The notes beneath the pieces are model-generated. The model made no database searches, was not told the DNA's origin, and worked only from the letters and a program-made list of their open reading frames with translations. DNA of 64,000 nucleotides, taken from Celeribacter indicus. GTDB lineage: Bacteria > Pseudomonadota > Alphaproteobacteria > Rhodobacterales > Rhodobacteraceae. Numbering within the stretch: the stretch's first letter is position 1; each line of letters starts with the position of its first letter. This document shows positions 15,906 to 23,690 of this stretch, piece by piece. The stretch is from NCBI RefSeq assembly GCF_000819565.1, contig NZ_CP004393.1:4464001-4528000 (forward strand), in the 5' to 3' direction. The translations under genes and the position numbers were made by a program.

Positions 15906-17159
15906 TCAACGCGAAAAGCCGAGGCGCATCCCGTCGCGCGGCCAGGGCGGGAAGCGGTCATGCGGGATTTGGAGATCCTGCGCAGGCACCTCGTAATCGA
16001 GCCCGAGGAAGAATCCGATCGCCTCGGTCAGCAGCGCGCGGGTGAGATCCTCTCCGGGGCAGCGATGTCCTTCCTCCATGTCACCCCCGCCCTGTGGCAC
16101 CATCGCGCCGGGCGGCGGCGGCCGCATGTGCCGCTCGGGATCGAACTGCGCGGGCGCGGGCCAGACCGATCCGTCGCGGCAGGTCCCATAGAGGTCGAGA
16201 AGGATCCAGTCGCCTTCCCCGAACCGTTCTCCCCGCCAGTCGAACGCCTCGCGCACCCGCCCGCCGATGACCGGGAAAAAGGGATAGACCCGCCGCACCT
16301 CCTCTCCGAAGGCGCGGCAGGCGGCCTCGTCGCCGCGGGCCTCGAGCCAGTGGGCCGCGCCGGTATGACAGGCGCGGGCATGGACGGCGAAGACGATGAA
16401 ACGTCCGATGGCGACGACGGGACGCAGGATGTTGAGCAACTCGACCGCCGCCACGGCATCGTCGAGGGCGCTGCCATCCGCGTCGCGATGAGCGATCAGC
16501 CGGTCGATCACCCAGCCTTGCCCGCCATGCCCCTGCCGCGCGGCGGCGATCCGGTCGCGCATCCGGCGTTCGGACCGTGCGCGCAGCAAGCCCGCGCGCA
16601 GCCGGTCCGGCCCGATCCTGCCCGCGCCCGCGATCATCGCCGACAGCTCGCGGGCGAGCGCGGCGATATCCTCGCCCTCGAGCGGCAGATCGCACCAGCG
16701 CAGGGCAGTCCGGCACATGATCCCGCCGATGGCGTCGCTCAGGACCACCTCCTTCCGACCGCGCCATTCCTCCGCCGCCGCGCGCGCCAGTTCCTCAGCC
16801 AGGATCGCCCGCGCCGCCTCCAGCCGTTCGGGGGTCATGAGGTCGAGGAACAAGGCTTTCCGGCGCCGGTGTGCCTCCCCGTCGAGCGTCTGGACGCTGC
16901 CGCGATCCTGAAGCAGGGTCATCACGCTTACCGGCATCGCTCCGCGCCGGCTCATCCGGCCGGGCGCATAGAAGGCCGCGACCGCCTCGGGGCCCCTGAC
17001 ACAGGTGACTTTCCGGAGCAGGATCCGCGTGCGAAACGCGTCGGTTCCGAGCGCGTCGCACCGGGTCGCAATGAAGTCGTAGCCGTCCCGCAGAAAGGCC
17101 AGGGTGCTGTCGGGCGCCGAGATGGCAGGAATTCGGGTCGGTCCGTCGGGGGAAGGCAT
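15906..17159 (-). CDS. Cytochrome P450 peroxygenase, CYP152 type
   Basis: A 417-residue P450, the same length as Bacillus P450 BS-beta, of the hydrogen-peroxide-using fatty-acid peroxygenase group (CYP152). The heme-thiolate motif is QGGGDMEEGHRCPGE with Cys367. The group-specific Arg-Pro pair that holds the fatty-acid carboxylate is Arg246-Pro247 (NILRPVVAIG). The substrate-side signature VMTLLQDRGSVQTLDGEAHR matches. It is cytosolic and hydroxylates or decarboxylates fatty acids using peroxide, with no reductase partner needed. AAGGAG precedes the ATG at 17159; a longer in-frame extension upstream is shadow. The promoter at 17254-17278 fits the EcfG consensus exactly. Confidence 0.92.
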   Translation of the reverse strand: MPSPDGPTRIPAISAPDSTLAFLRDGYDFIATRCDALGTDAFRTRILLRKVTCVRGPEAVAAFYAPGRMSRRGAMPVSVMTLLQDRGSVQTLDGEAHRRRKALFLDLMTPERLEAARAILAEELARAAAEEWRGRKEVVLSDAIGGIMCRTALRWCDLPLEGEDIAALARELSAMIAGAGRIGPDRLRAGLLRARSERRMRDRIAAARQGHGGQGWVIDRLIAHRDADGSALDDAVAAVELLNILRPVVAIGRFIVFAVHARACHTGAAHWLEARGDEAACRAFGEEVRRVYPFFPVIGGRVREAFDWRGERFGEGDWILLDLYGTCRDGSVWPAPAQFDPERHMRPPPPGAMVPQGGGDMEEGHRCPGEDLTRALLTEAIGFFLGLDYEVPAQDLQIPHDRFPPWPRDGMRLGFSR

Positions 17160-17251
17160 CGCAGCTCCTTTCCTATGGCTCCTGGTCCCCGGCCCCGGCG
17201 GCCGGGGCGACGCGGGATCGCCGCGCATCGCGGCAGGTTCCGGAGTGTAGA

Positions 17252-17276
17252 GGAACGGATTGCGCGGATTTATGTT
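17252..17276 (+). promoter_or_regulatory. EcfG-type promoter for NepR-like gene (overlapping divergent pair)
   Basis: Plus strand: GGAAC, 16 bases, TGTT. It occupies the same bases as the minus-strand P450 promoter at 17254-17278: the -35 of each is the -10 of the other. It ends 117 bases before the ATG at 17394. Confidence 0.55.
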
Positions 17277-17278
17277 CC
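17254..17278 (-). promoter_or_regulatory. EcfG-type promoter for P450 (perfect match)
   Basis: Minus strand: GGAAC, 16 bases, CGTT, a full match to the EcfG consensus. It ends about 94 bases before the P450 ATG at 17159. Confidence 0.7.
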
Positions 17279-17393
17279 TTCCGCGCAACCCTGTGCGAAA
17301 TTCTGGTGCGGCATCGCGAATTGTGATCCACCCACGCGGGCGCGTCATAATATCTGCGGGATACCGCCAGAACCAGAAAGAAAGAGGGGTGGC

Positions 17394-17561
17394 ATGATCA
17401 AGGAGCAACATCCGTCTGCCTCCGATGCCGGGGACATTCAGAAAGAGCTGGACGAGCAGCTCGAAAGAATCCGCGAGGAGGAGGTGCCCGAGCGGCTCCT
17501 CGAACTCGCGCGCCAGCTTCAGGCGCATCTGCGCCATCGCGGGACGACCGGGGAAAAATGA
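17394..17561 (+). CDS. NepR-like anti-sigma factor (small)
   Basis: A 55-residue, charged, two-helix protein. The core DIQKELDEQLERIREEEVPE followed by RLLELARQLQAHL resembles NepR, the anti-sigma factor that holds the general-stress sigma factor EcfG until phosphorylated PhyR releases it; the hallmark is a helix, then (V/L)P-x-R-(F/L)-x-x-L-x-x-x-L. NepR genes usually sit next to ecfG or phyR, but this one does not: the nearest ECF sigma gene is 11.7 kb away at 29285, and no phyR is in the window. It may be a paralogue that fine-tunes the response. AAAGAGGGGTGGC lies before the ATG. Its promoter is of EcfG type. Family assignment rests on a short match. Confidence 0.55.
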   Translation: MIKEQHPSASDAGDIQKELDEQLERIREEEVPERLLELARQLQAHLRHRGTTGEK

Positions 17562-17585
17562 CCGGGGACCGGACGGGGGCGCGTC

Positions 17586-18323
17586 CTAGCCGGCGCGGCG
17601 CGCGAGCGCCATTTCGGCTGTCTCCGCCTCCGTCACTTCGCACAGGTAGACCTCCGGTTCGGGATGGGCGACGATGCGGAATCCCGCGGTCCTGAGAAGC
17701 GCCTCGACGGCGGCGCGGTTCGGAATGAACCAGTTGGTCGGATCGCCCGCATAGCGATGTTCCACGAAATGCAGCACCGGCCAGTCCTTTCGTTCGAAGG
17801 GCGAGCTGTCGTCGAAATCGTAGTCCTCCTGTACGGGAGCGGCCTCGGTGGAGCCGCGCTGCATCGACTGGAACAGCATCCGGTCGCCAACGACGTGCTC
17901 GCGCAGCAGGTCGAGCGCCAGGAGCGGGTGGCGCAGGTGGTAGAACACGCCCATGAAGATGACGAAGTCGAACCGCTCGCCCAGACGGGCCACGTCGTAG
18001 ACCGACATCTGGCGCAGGTCGATGGAGACCCCGGCCACCTCCGCGGCGAGCGCGGCCTGGGCAAGATAGCGGGGATCGCTGTCGATACCGACGACGCGGG
18101 CCGCGCCGCGCCGGGCCATCTCGATCGCGTAGAAGCCCGCGTTGCAGCCGATGTCGAGGACGCTGCATCCGCTCAGATCCTCCGGCACGACATGACGGAA
18201 GCCTTCCCATTTGAAGCGCGGATAATCCCCCAGCGGGTGATCCGGCGCGGTTTCGATTCCCTCGAGGCGCAGGTTGTGAAACCAGGGCGCGAGGTCGGTG
18301 ATACGGCGGGAAAGATCGGTCAT
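17586..18323 (-). CDS. SAM-dependent methyltransferase of the sugar cassette
   Basis: A 245-residue class I methyltransferase. The SAM motif VLDIGCNAGFYAIEMARRGA (about 53-72) is followed by GIDSDPRYLAQA and the FDFVIFMGVFYHLRHPLLAL motif IV/V region. It resembles the wobble-uridine CmoB-like methyltransferases that recur in conserved alphaproteobacterial glycosyltransferase cassettes; I recall the family name Rta_06860 but cannot confirm it. The start at 18323 overlaps the stop of the decarboxylase gene (ATGA). It is the last gene of the eight-gene operon, converging on the NepR-like gene with a 24-base gap. It likely methylates a sugar or carboxyl group of the cassette product. Confidence 0.8.
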   Translation of the reverse strand: MTDLSRRITDLAPWFHNLRLEGIETAPDHPLGDYPRFKWEGFRHVVPEDLSGCSVLDIGCNAGFYAIEMARRGAARVVGIDSDPRYLAQAALAAEVAGVSIDLRQMSVYDVARLGERFDFVIFMGVFYHLRHPLLALDLLREHVVGDRMLFQSMQRGSTEAAPVQEDYDFDDSSPFERKDWPVLHFVEHRYAGDPTNWFIPNRAAVEALLRTAGFRIVAHPEPEVYLCEVTEAETAEMALARRAG

Positions 18324-19324
18324 TCTGCCGGCCTCGCCTGCGCTCCGTCGTCGAAACCGCGGTTCTGCGAGATGCCGAACCATGCCGCGGTGAGCGCGAG
18401 ACCGTCGCGCAACGGCACCTCCGGTTCCCAGCCGAGCCGCGCCTTCGCCTGCGCGATGTCGGGCTTGCGGCGACGCGGATCGTCCTGGGGCAGGTCGCAG
18501 AGCACGATCCTGGAAGCGGTCGGAATCGCCTTCTGCACGAGTTGCGCGAGTTCGAGCACCGTGATCTCGTCGGGATTTCCGAGGTTGATCGGCACCTCGG
18601 GTGTCTCCTCGGTCTCCATCAGCGCAACGAGGCCGCGCACCAGGTCCGAGACGTAGCAGAAGGAGCGGGTCTGGGATCCGTCGCCATAGATCGTGAGCGG
18701 CTTGCCCTCGAGCGACTGGACGATCAGGTTCGACACGATCCGCCCGTCGTCCGGGCGCATCCGCGGCCCGTAGGTGTTGAAGATCCGGGCGATGCGCACA
18801 TCCACCTGCCCCGCCCTGAGATAGTCGGAACACAGCGCCTCTGCCGCGCGCTTGCCCTCGTCATAGCAGGCACGCGGACCGATCGGATTGACGTTGCCGC
18901 AATAATCCTCGCGCTGCGGGTGGATTTCCGGATCGCCGTAGACCTCGCTGGTGGAGGCCTGCACGAAACGCGCGCCGTGGCGGCGGGCCAGATCCAGCAG
19001 GTTGTTGGTTCCGGCCACATTGGTCATCATCGTGCCGACGGGATTTTCCTGATAGTGCCGCGGCGAGGCGGGCGAGGCGAGGTTGAAGAGCCAGTCGAGC
19101 GCCTCGAGCGGTTCCTTGATCGCTTCGGTGACATCGGCCTCTATCAGCCGGAACCGGCGGTCGTTGAACAGCGGCGCCACGTTCTCGCGGCGGCCAGTGT
19201 GGAAATTGTCGACGCAGATCACCCGCATGTCGCGGGCAATCAGCGCGTCGCAGAGATGCGAGCCGACGAAACCGGCACCGCCGGCAACGAGAGCGACGGG
19301 ACGAGGGGATGAAGCGCTCCTCAT
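18320..19324 (-). CDS. UDP-glucuronate decarboxylase-like epimerase/dehydratase
   Basis: A 334-residue extended short-chain dehydrogenase with the NAD motif GGAGFVGSHL (14-23), FNLASPASPRHYQ, and the catalytic ACYDEGKRAAE (Tyr/Lys) that is typical of UDP-glucuronate decarboxylase, together with SNLIVQSLEGKPLTIYGDG. The likely reaction is UDP-glucuronate to UDP-xylose, providing xylosyl units for the glycosyltransferases next door; a xylosidase-like domain is encoded in the same operon. AAGGAGA precedes the ATG at 19324. It overlaps the next gene by ATGA. Confidence 0.88.
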   Translation of the reverse strand: MRSASSPRPVALVAGGAGFVGSHLCDALIARDMRVICVDNFHTGRRENVAPLFNDRRFRLIEADVTEAIKEPLEALDWLFNLASPASPRHYQENPVGTMMTNVAGTNNLLDLARRHGARFVQASTSEVYGDPEIHPQREDYCGNVNPIGPRACYDEGKRAAEALCSDYLRAGQVDVRIARIFNTYGPRMRPDDGRIVSNLIVQSLEGKPLTIYGDGSQTRSFCYVSDLVRGLVALMETEETPEVPINLGNPDEITVLELAQLVQKAIPTASRIVLCDLPQDDPRRRKPDIAQAKARLGWEPEVPLRDGLALTAAWFGISQNRGFDDGAQARPAE

Positions 19325-20403
19325 GCGGGGATCTCCTTTCGTGTGGGCAGGGTGTGAAGCATCCGGGCGAAATCGCGGGCGCGGGCTTCGCCGGTATGGC
19401 GGGACAGCACCGCCTCCTGTGCGGTGCGGGCGAGTTGCCTTCGCCGCGCGTCGGGCAGGGACAGGGCCGCGACCACATCGTCGGGCCCGTCGGCGACGAG
19501 CAGCGCCTCGCCCTCGGGAAGCACCTCGCCCAGTCCGGTCCAGCGATCCGAGAGGATCGCGGTGCCGCAGGCGCCGGCCTCGAAAAGTCGCACGGAGGGA
19601 GAATGCCCGAGCGCACGCATCGCCTGCCGCGTCACGTTGAGCGTGAATCTCTGCCGGTTGTAGAAGGCGGCATGATCGGCGGGCGGGACATGTTCGAAAT
19701 GTTCGACGTTGGCGGGCCAGTCGAGATCGTCGGGGAACTGCGCCCCGGCCACCACGAAGCGGCGGTCGGGCAGGCGACGCGCCGGTTCGAACAGCAGCGC
19801 CTCGAGCGTCTCCTGCCGGTCCGGACTGTAGGTGCCGAGATAGCCGAGATCCCAGCGCGGCGCCATGTCGAGCGGCCGGTAGAGATCGGGGTCGACGGAA
19901 CAATAGAGCGGCAGGGCCTTGCGCGCGCCCAGCGACTCCAGGCGGTCGAGCGCGGCCCCTCCGGCAAAGGAGAAGTAGAGATCGAACAGGCCGAGCTGCC
20001 GGGGGGCGAGATAATCGCAATCCCGCCGCGTGAGCGCGTCGAGGGTCACGGGCGTATCGATATCGTAGAAGGCGAAACGGCGCGGCGCGAGCCGGTGCAA
20101 CTCGTCGATCAGAGCGATGCCATCGGGCACGTAGGAGCCCACGATCACCGCATCCGCGGTTACGAGCCGGTCCGACCAGCGTGCGAGATCGCCGAAGCTC
20201 CGGTAGAGGCCGAAATCGCAGAACTGCGGATCGGGCAGGTCGCGGCGCGTGGCATACCAGGGCTTGTCGCATTCCAGGAAGAGAACGCGATGCCCCTCCC
20301 GCGCCAGCCCCTTGAGCAGGGCGCGGTAGGTGGTGGCATGGCCGTTGCCCCAGGAGGAGGACAGCGACAGGCCGAAGAAGACGAGATCGAGTGGCGGCGT
20401 CAT
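19321..20403 (-). CDS. Glycosyltransferase (CgeB/group 1 type)
   Basis: A 360-residue GT-B glycosyltransferase. The N-terminus LDLVFFGLSLSSSWGNGHAT is followed by LFLECDKPWYATR, and the C-terminal donor-binding part has FNRQRF-like FYNRQRFTLNVTRQ, SVRLFEAGACGTAILSDRW and GEALLVADGPDDV. The style is the CgeB-like family of bacterial glycan genes. There is no signal or membrane helix, so it acts in the cytosol. It has start and stop overlaps (ATGA) on both sides within the operon. Sugar and acceptor are unknown. Confidence 0.8.
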   Translation of the reverse strand: MTPPLDLVFFGLSLSSSWGNGHATTYRALLKGLAREGHRVLFLECDKPWYATRRDLPDPQFCDFGLYRSFGDLARWSDRLVTADAVIVGSYVPDGIALIDELHRLAPRRFAFYDIDTPVTLDALTRRDCDYLAPRQLGLFDLYFSFAGGAALDRLESLGARKALPLYCSVDPDLYRPLDMAPRWDLGYLGTYSPDRQETLEALLFEPARRLPDRRFVVAGAQFPDDLDWPANVEHFEHVPPADHAAFYNRQRFTLNVTRQAMRALGHSPSVRLFEAGACGTAILSDRWTGLGEVLPEGEALLVADGPDDVVAALSLPDARRRQLARTAQEAVLSRHTGEARARDFARMLHTLPTRKEIPA

Positions 20404-21500
20404 GACAGGACCTCCTTGTGCCTCTTGTGATCGCGCAAGCCCGCGAGCAGCGCGCCGACTTCGCGCGCGCGGTGGGCATAGGTGTGTCCCGCGAGCAGCC
20501 GGGCGCGGGCGGCACGGCCGATCTGCCGAGCCCGGTCGCGCGTCAGCCCGGACAGAAGCTCGATCACGTCCCGGCCATCGCGTGCCACGAGGACTTCGGA
20601 CCCCGGTGCAAGGAAGCGGTCGATACCTTCCCACGCGTCGGTGATGAGACACGCGCCCGCCCCGGCGGCCTCGAAGACCCGCGTCGCGGGGGAGAAGCCC
20701 ACCTCCGCCATGCTGTCCCGCGCGATGTTGAGCACCGCGAGAGGGGTGGCGTTGAAGGCGTTGTGGTCGCCGGTGCCGACATGGCCGAGGGCACGCACAT
20801 TCGCCGGAAGCGCGACATCCGCCCAGCCGGACCCGCCCAGCAGGAAGCAGCGCTCCGGCATGGCGGCGGCGGGATCGAGGAAATAGGATCGGACGCGCGC
20901 CTCGCGGTCGGGCAGCCGGTTGCCGAGAAAGGCGAGATCGGCTTCGAAGCGCGGATCGGGATCGACGGGGAAATGGGTCTCGGGATCGAGCGCGTTGTAG
21001 ATCGGCACACAGAGGGCGGCCCCCATCTCGCGATAGCCGCGCACCACCGGATCGCCCCCGCCATAGGTCAGCACCGCATCGAAACGCGGCAGATCGCGGC
21101 GCAGCGGGTGCAGCGGCTGTGCGCGCAACTCCGCCAGCGTGGCGGGCGCATCGACATCCCACCAGATGCAGGTCGCCGCAGGATGCGCCCGGTCGAGCAC
21201 CGCGCGGCGCAGCGCGTCATCCTCGTGACCGATGCCAGAGGCCACGACGACCACATCCGCCGCGGCCGCGCGGCTGGCCGCACATTCCAGCCCCTCGGAC
21301 GTGCCGGGATAGACGTTCACCCGGCACCATGGCGGCGGGTCCATGTCGCGATGCGCCTGCCGGTCCCAAACGTCGGGCTCGTGAAAGGTCACGTCCCAGC
21401 CCTCGGCCGCCAGAGCGCGGATGAGGCCGCGATAATAGGTCGCCGCGCCGTTCCAGTAGCTCGAGACGAGGCTCGATCCGTAAAAGGCCATGCGGGTCAT
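20400..21500 (-). CDS. Glycosyltransferase (CgeB/group 1 type)
   Basis: A 366-residue GT-B enzyme, clearly a paralogue of its neighbours. It starts MAFYGSSLVSSYWNGAATYY and has LGNRLPDREARVRSYF, FNATPLAVLNIARDSMAEVG, ATRVFEAAGAGACLITDAW and GSEVLVARDGRDV. The start MTRMAFYG at 21500 overlaps the upstream gene's stop. It is cytosolic with no membrane helix. Like the genes on each side it probably adds one sugar to a growing soluble or lipid-linked acceptor; the specific linkage cannot be read from sequence. Confidence 0.8.
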   Translation of the reverse strand: MTRMAFYGSSLVSSYWNGAATYYRGLIRALAAEGWDVTFHEPDVWDRQAHRDMDPPPWCRVNVYPGTSEGLECAASRAAAADVVVVASGIGHEDDALRRAVLDRAHPAATCIWWDVDAPATLAELRAQPLHPLRRDLPRFDAVLTYGGGDPVVRGYREMGAALCVPIYNALDPETHFPVDPDPRFEADLAFLGNRLPDREARVRSYFLDPAAAMPERCFLLGGSGWADVALPANVRALGHVGTGDHNAFNATPLAVLNIARDSMAEVGFSPATRVFEAAGAGACLITDAWEGIDRFLAPGSEVLVARDGRDVIELLSGLTRDRARQIGRAARARLLAGHTYAHRAREVGALLAGLRDHKRHKEVLS

Positions 21501-22606
21501 AGCGCCACCTCCCCGGCCGGCGTGCCGGTCGTCTCGAGGATCGCGATCAGTTCCTCCGCGCGATGCCGGCAGGTATGGCGCTGCGCGATCCGGTCGCGCC
21601 CGTTCCGGGCGAGTTCCTTCGCCCGCTCCGGATCGGAGAGCAGCGCGTGCAGCGTCCTGGTCATCTCCTCGCCGTCCTTCACGGCGAGATAGTCGGTGCC
21701 CGGACGAAACAGCCCCTCCCGGTCCTCCCATGGCGCACAGACCAGCGGAATGCCGCAGGCGAGTGCCTCGAAGACGCGGATCGTCGGGATGCCGGGAAGC
21801 GCCTCGACATAGGGCCGGCGCGGGACGTGCACGGTCACGCGATGGTCGGCGAAGCTTCGGGGCACGTCGACATTGGCAATGGGGCCGCGGTAGTCGATAC
21901 CGGCCGCAGTCAGCGCCTCGCGCGCCTCCGGCGGATAGCGCACCCCGTGCACCGTCGCCGCGAGGCCGAGATCGGCGACGGGGCGCACGAGGTATTCCAT
22001 CAGTTCCTCGCTGCGCTCGCCATCGCCCCAGTTGCCGACCCAGACGAGATCGCGCGGCGGCTGGCTTGCTGCACGGGGGCGGAACACCGTGTCATCGGCC
22101 GCCTCGTGCCATGTGAAGACCTGCGAGGACCAGCCGGCCTCGAGATAGCGTTCGCGCAGCGCTTCCCCGAATGCGAGGACGCCGTCGTAGGCCGACAGGT
22201 CGAGCCCGCGTATGTCGTCATCCGCGCTGACCGCCCGATGATGGGTGTCGTGGAACAGCAGGGTGAAACGGCCGCCCGCCGCCCGCCGCCCGCCGATGGC
22301 GGCGACGATCTCGGGCTCCGTCCATTCATGCACGATGACCACGTCGCTGTCCTCGAGCACCGGGTCGAGGTCTTCAGCGGAGGTGTAGATCTCCGAACGC
22401 AGGTCGGGGAAGGTCGCGTGGAAGGCGGCGATCGCCGCGGTGCCGCATTCGGCCAGCAGGTTCCGGCGCGACCAGCCGTCGGCGGGCTCCATCGCCCGGC
22501 AGACATGTCCCTGCGCCTGGAGCGCCCGCATGACGCCGCGCAGGAAATGGGCATTGCCGTGATTCCAGTCGGATACGAGAGAATGGGTGAAGAAGGTGAA
22601 GCGCAT
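21497..22606 (-). CDS. Glycosyltransferase (group 1 type)
   Basis: A 369-residue GT-B glycosyltransferase. It starts MRFTFFTHSLVSDWNHGNAH and contains VIVHEWTEPEIVAAIGGRRA, LLFHDTHHRAVS, LVWVGNWGDGERSEELMEYL, and the GT1-type IRVFEALACGIPLVCAPWED with YLAVKDGEEM. The opening segments of this and its two neighbours are alike (SLVSDWNHGNAH / SLVSSYWNGAATY / SLSSSWGNGHAT), pointing to tandem duplication within the cassette. It overlaps the next gene by ATGA; the gene before it ends four bases upstream. Confidence 0.82.
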   Translation of the reverse strand: MRFTFFTHSLVSDWNHGNAHFLRGVMRALQAQGHVCRAMEPADGWSRRNLLAECGTAAIAAFHATFPDLRSEIYTSAEDLDPVLEDSDVVIVHEWTEPEIVAAIGGRRAAGGRFTLLFHDTHHRAVSADDDIRGLDLSAYDGVLAFGEALRERYLEAGWSSQVFTWHEAADDTVFRPRAASQPPRDLVWVGNWGDGERSEELMEYLVRPVADLGLAATVHGVRYPPEAREALTAAGIDYRGPIANVDVPRSFADHRVTVHVPRRPYVEALPGIPTIRVFEALACGIPLVCAPWEDREGLFRPGTDYLAVKDGEEMTRTLHALLSDPERAKELARNGRDRIAQRHTCRHRAEELIAILETTGTPAGEVAL

Positions 22607-22610
22607 GATC

Positions 22611-23690
22611 CTATCCTTCGGCTCGGGCTGAAAGGGTTCGCAGGTAGACGGTTTCCATCGCGGCGGACTGGGCAGCCGGAATATGGTCTCGCGCGCGCAT
22701 CTGCGCAGCCGCCCCGAGCCGGAGCCGGGCCTCGGGATCGGCGGCGAGCGCGTCGATTTCCGCGGCGAGGGCCTCGGCGTCGCGCGGCGGAAAGAAGCGC
22801 GCGGCGCCCTCCCAGATCTCGCGATAGACCGGGATGTCCGCCAGCAGGAGCGGACGGCCGCTGCGGGCCGCCTCGAGCGCGGCGAGACCGAAGGGCTCGT
22901 AGATCGAGGGCGAGGCGAACAGGCTCGCCCCCGCGATCCGCGCGATCGTGTCGGCATGGGACAGCGCGCCGGTCGTCGCGGCGTTCCGCGCGGCAAAGGT
23001 CGATCCCTCGCCGCCCTCGCAGGCGCCGATCATCACCACCGGCACCTCGACCTGCCCCGCGGCACGGTCGAGCGTGGTGCCGTTCTTCGCGCCGTCCCAC
23101 CAGCGTGCCGCGGCGACGACGCTGCCGTCGCCCTCGGAAGGGGGGAGGGAGGCGGTGGCGGAGGCGTTCGGCACCACGGCCACCTCCCCGATCCCATAGA
23201 CCTCTTCGGTCAGCCGGGCGTGGGCCGCGCTCGGCGCGAGCACGACGGCGGCCCGGTCGATCCCGTCGCGGGTCAGCCGTGCGAGCCAGGACAGCCGGTC
23301 GGGAACGGAGCGGACCTCCACCGCGCGGAACCAGGTGGCGAGGCAGGAATGGCAGACGGTGACGACCGGCGGATGGTCCCCGAGGCCGGCCGCCTGGCTC
23401 GGCAGGTTGAGGTGCAGCACATCGGGCCGATAGGTCCGGACCAGCTCCTCGAGCCACGGCGCCACCCCTTCAAGGGCGCTCGCATCCCCCGCCATCCAGT
23501 CCAGCGGCGCCTCGCCCCATTCGAGCCGGCCGACGGCCTCGGCCTCGGCACGCTGCGCGGCGGTCGGACGCGGGCCAAGGCCGGCGAGGATCACCTCGTG
23601 GCTGCGCGCATGCAGCGCGGCGGCGAGATCTATGGCATAACGCCAGACCCCGCCGGCGGCATCGAGCGTCATCAGGATCCGCAGGCTCAT
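22611..23690 (-). CDS. Glycosyltransferase family 4
   Basis: A 359-residue GT4-type retaining glycosyltransferase: ILMTLDAAGGVWRYAIDLAA at the start, DVLHLNLPSQAAGLG and TVCHSCLATWF mid-way, and the donor-site motif SPSIYEPFGLAALEAARSGR near residue 280 (E-x7-E). It is cytosolic. The start at 23690 overlaps the preceding fusion gene's stop. It is the fourth glycosyltransferase of the operon; together the set suggests an oligosaccharide of at least four transfer steps. Confidence 0.85.
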   Translation of the reverse strand: MSLRILMTLDAAGGVWRYAIDLAAALHARSHEVILAGLGPRPTAAQRAEAEAVGRLEWGEAPLDWMAGDASALEGVAPWLEELVRTYRPDVLHLNLPSQAAGLGDHPPVVTVCHSCLATWFRAVEVRSVPDRLSWLARLTRDGIDRAAVVLAPSAAHARLTEEVYGIGEVAVVPNASATASLPPSEGDGSVVAAARWWDGAKNGTTLDRAAGQVEVPVVMIGACEGGEGSTFAARNAATTGALSHADTIARIAGASLFASPSIYEPFGLAALEAARSGRPLLLADIPVYREIWEGAARFFPPRDAEALAAEIDALAADPEARLRLGAAAQMRARDHIPAAQSAAMETVYLRTLSARAEG

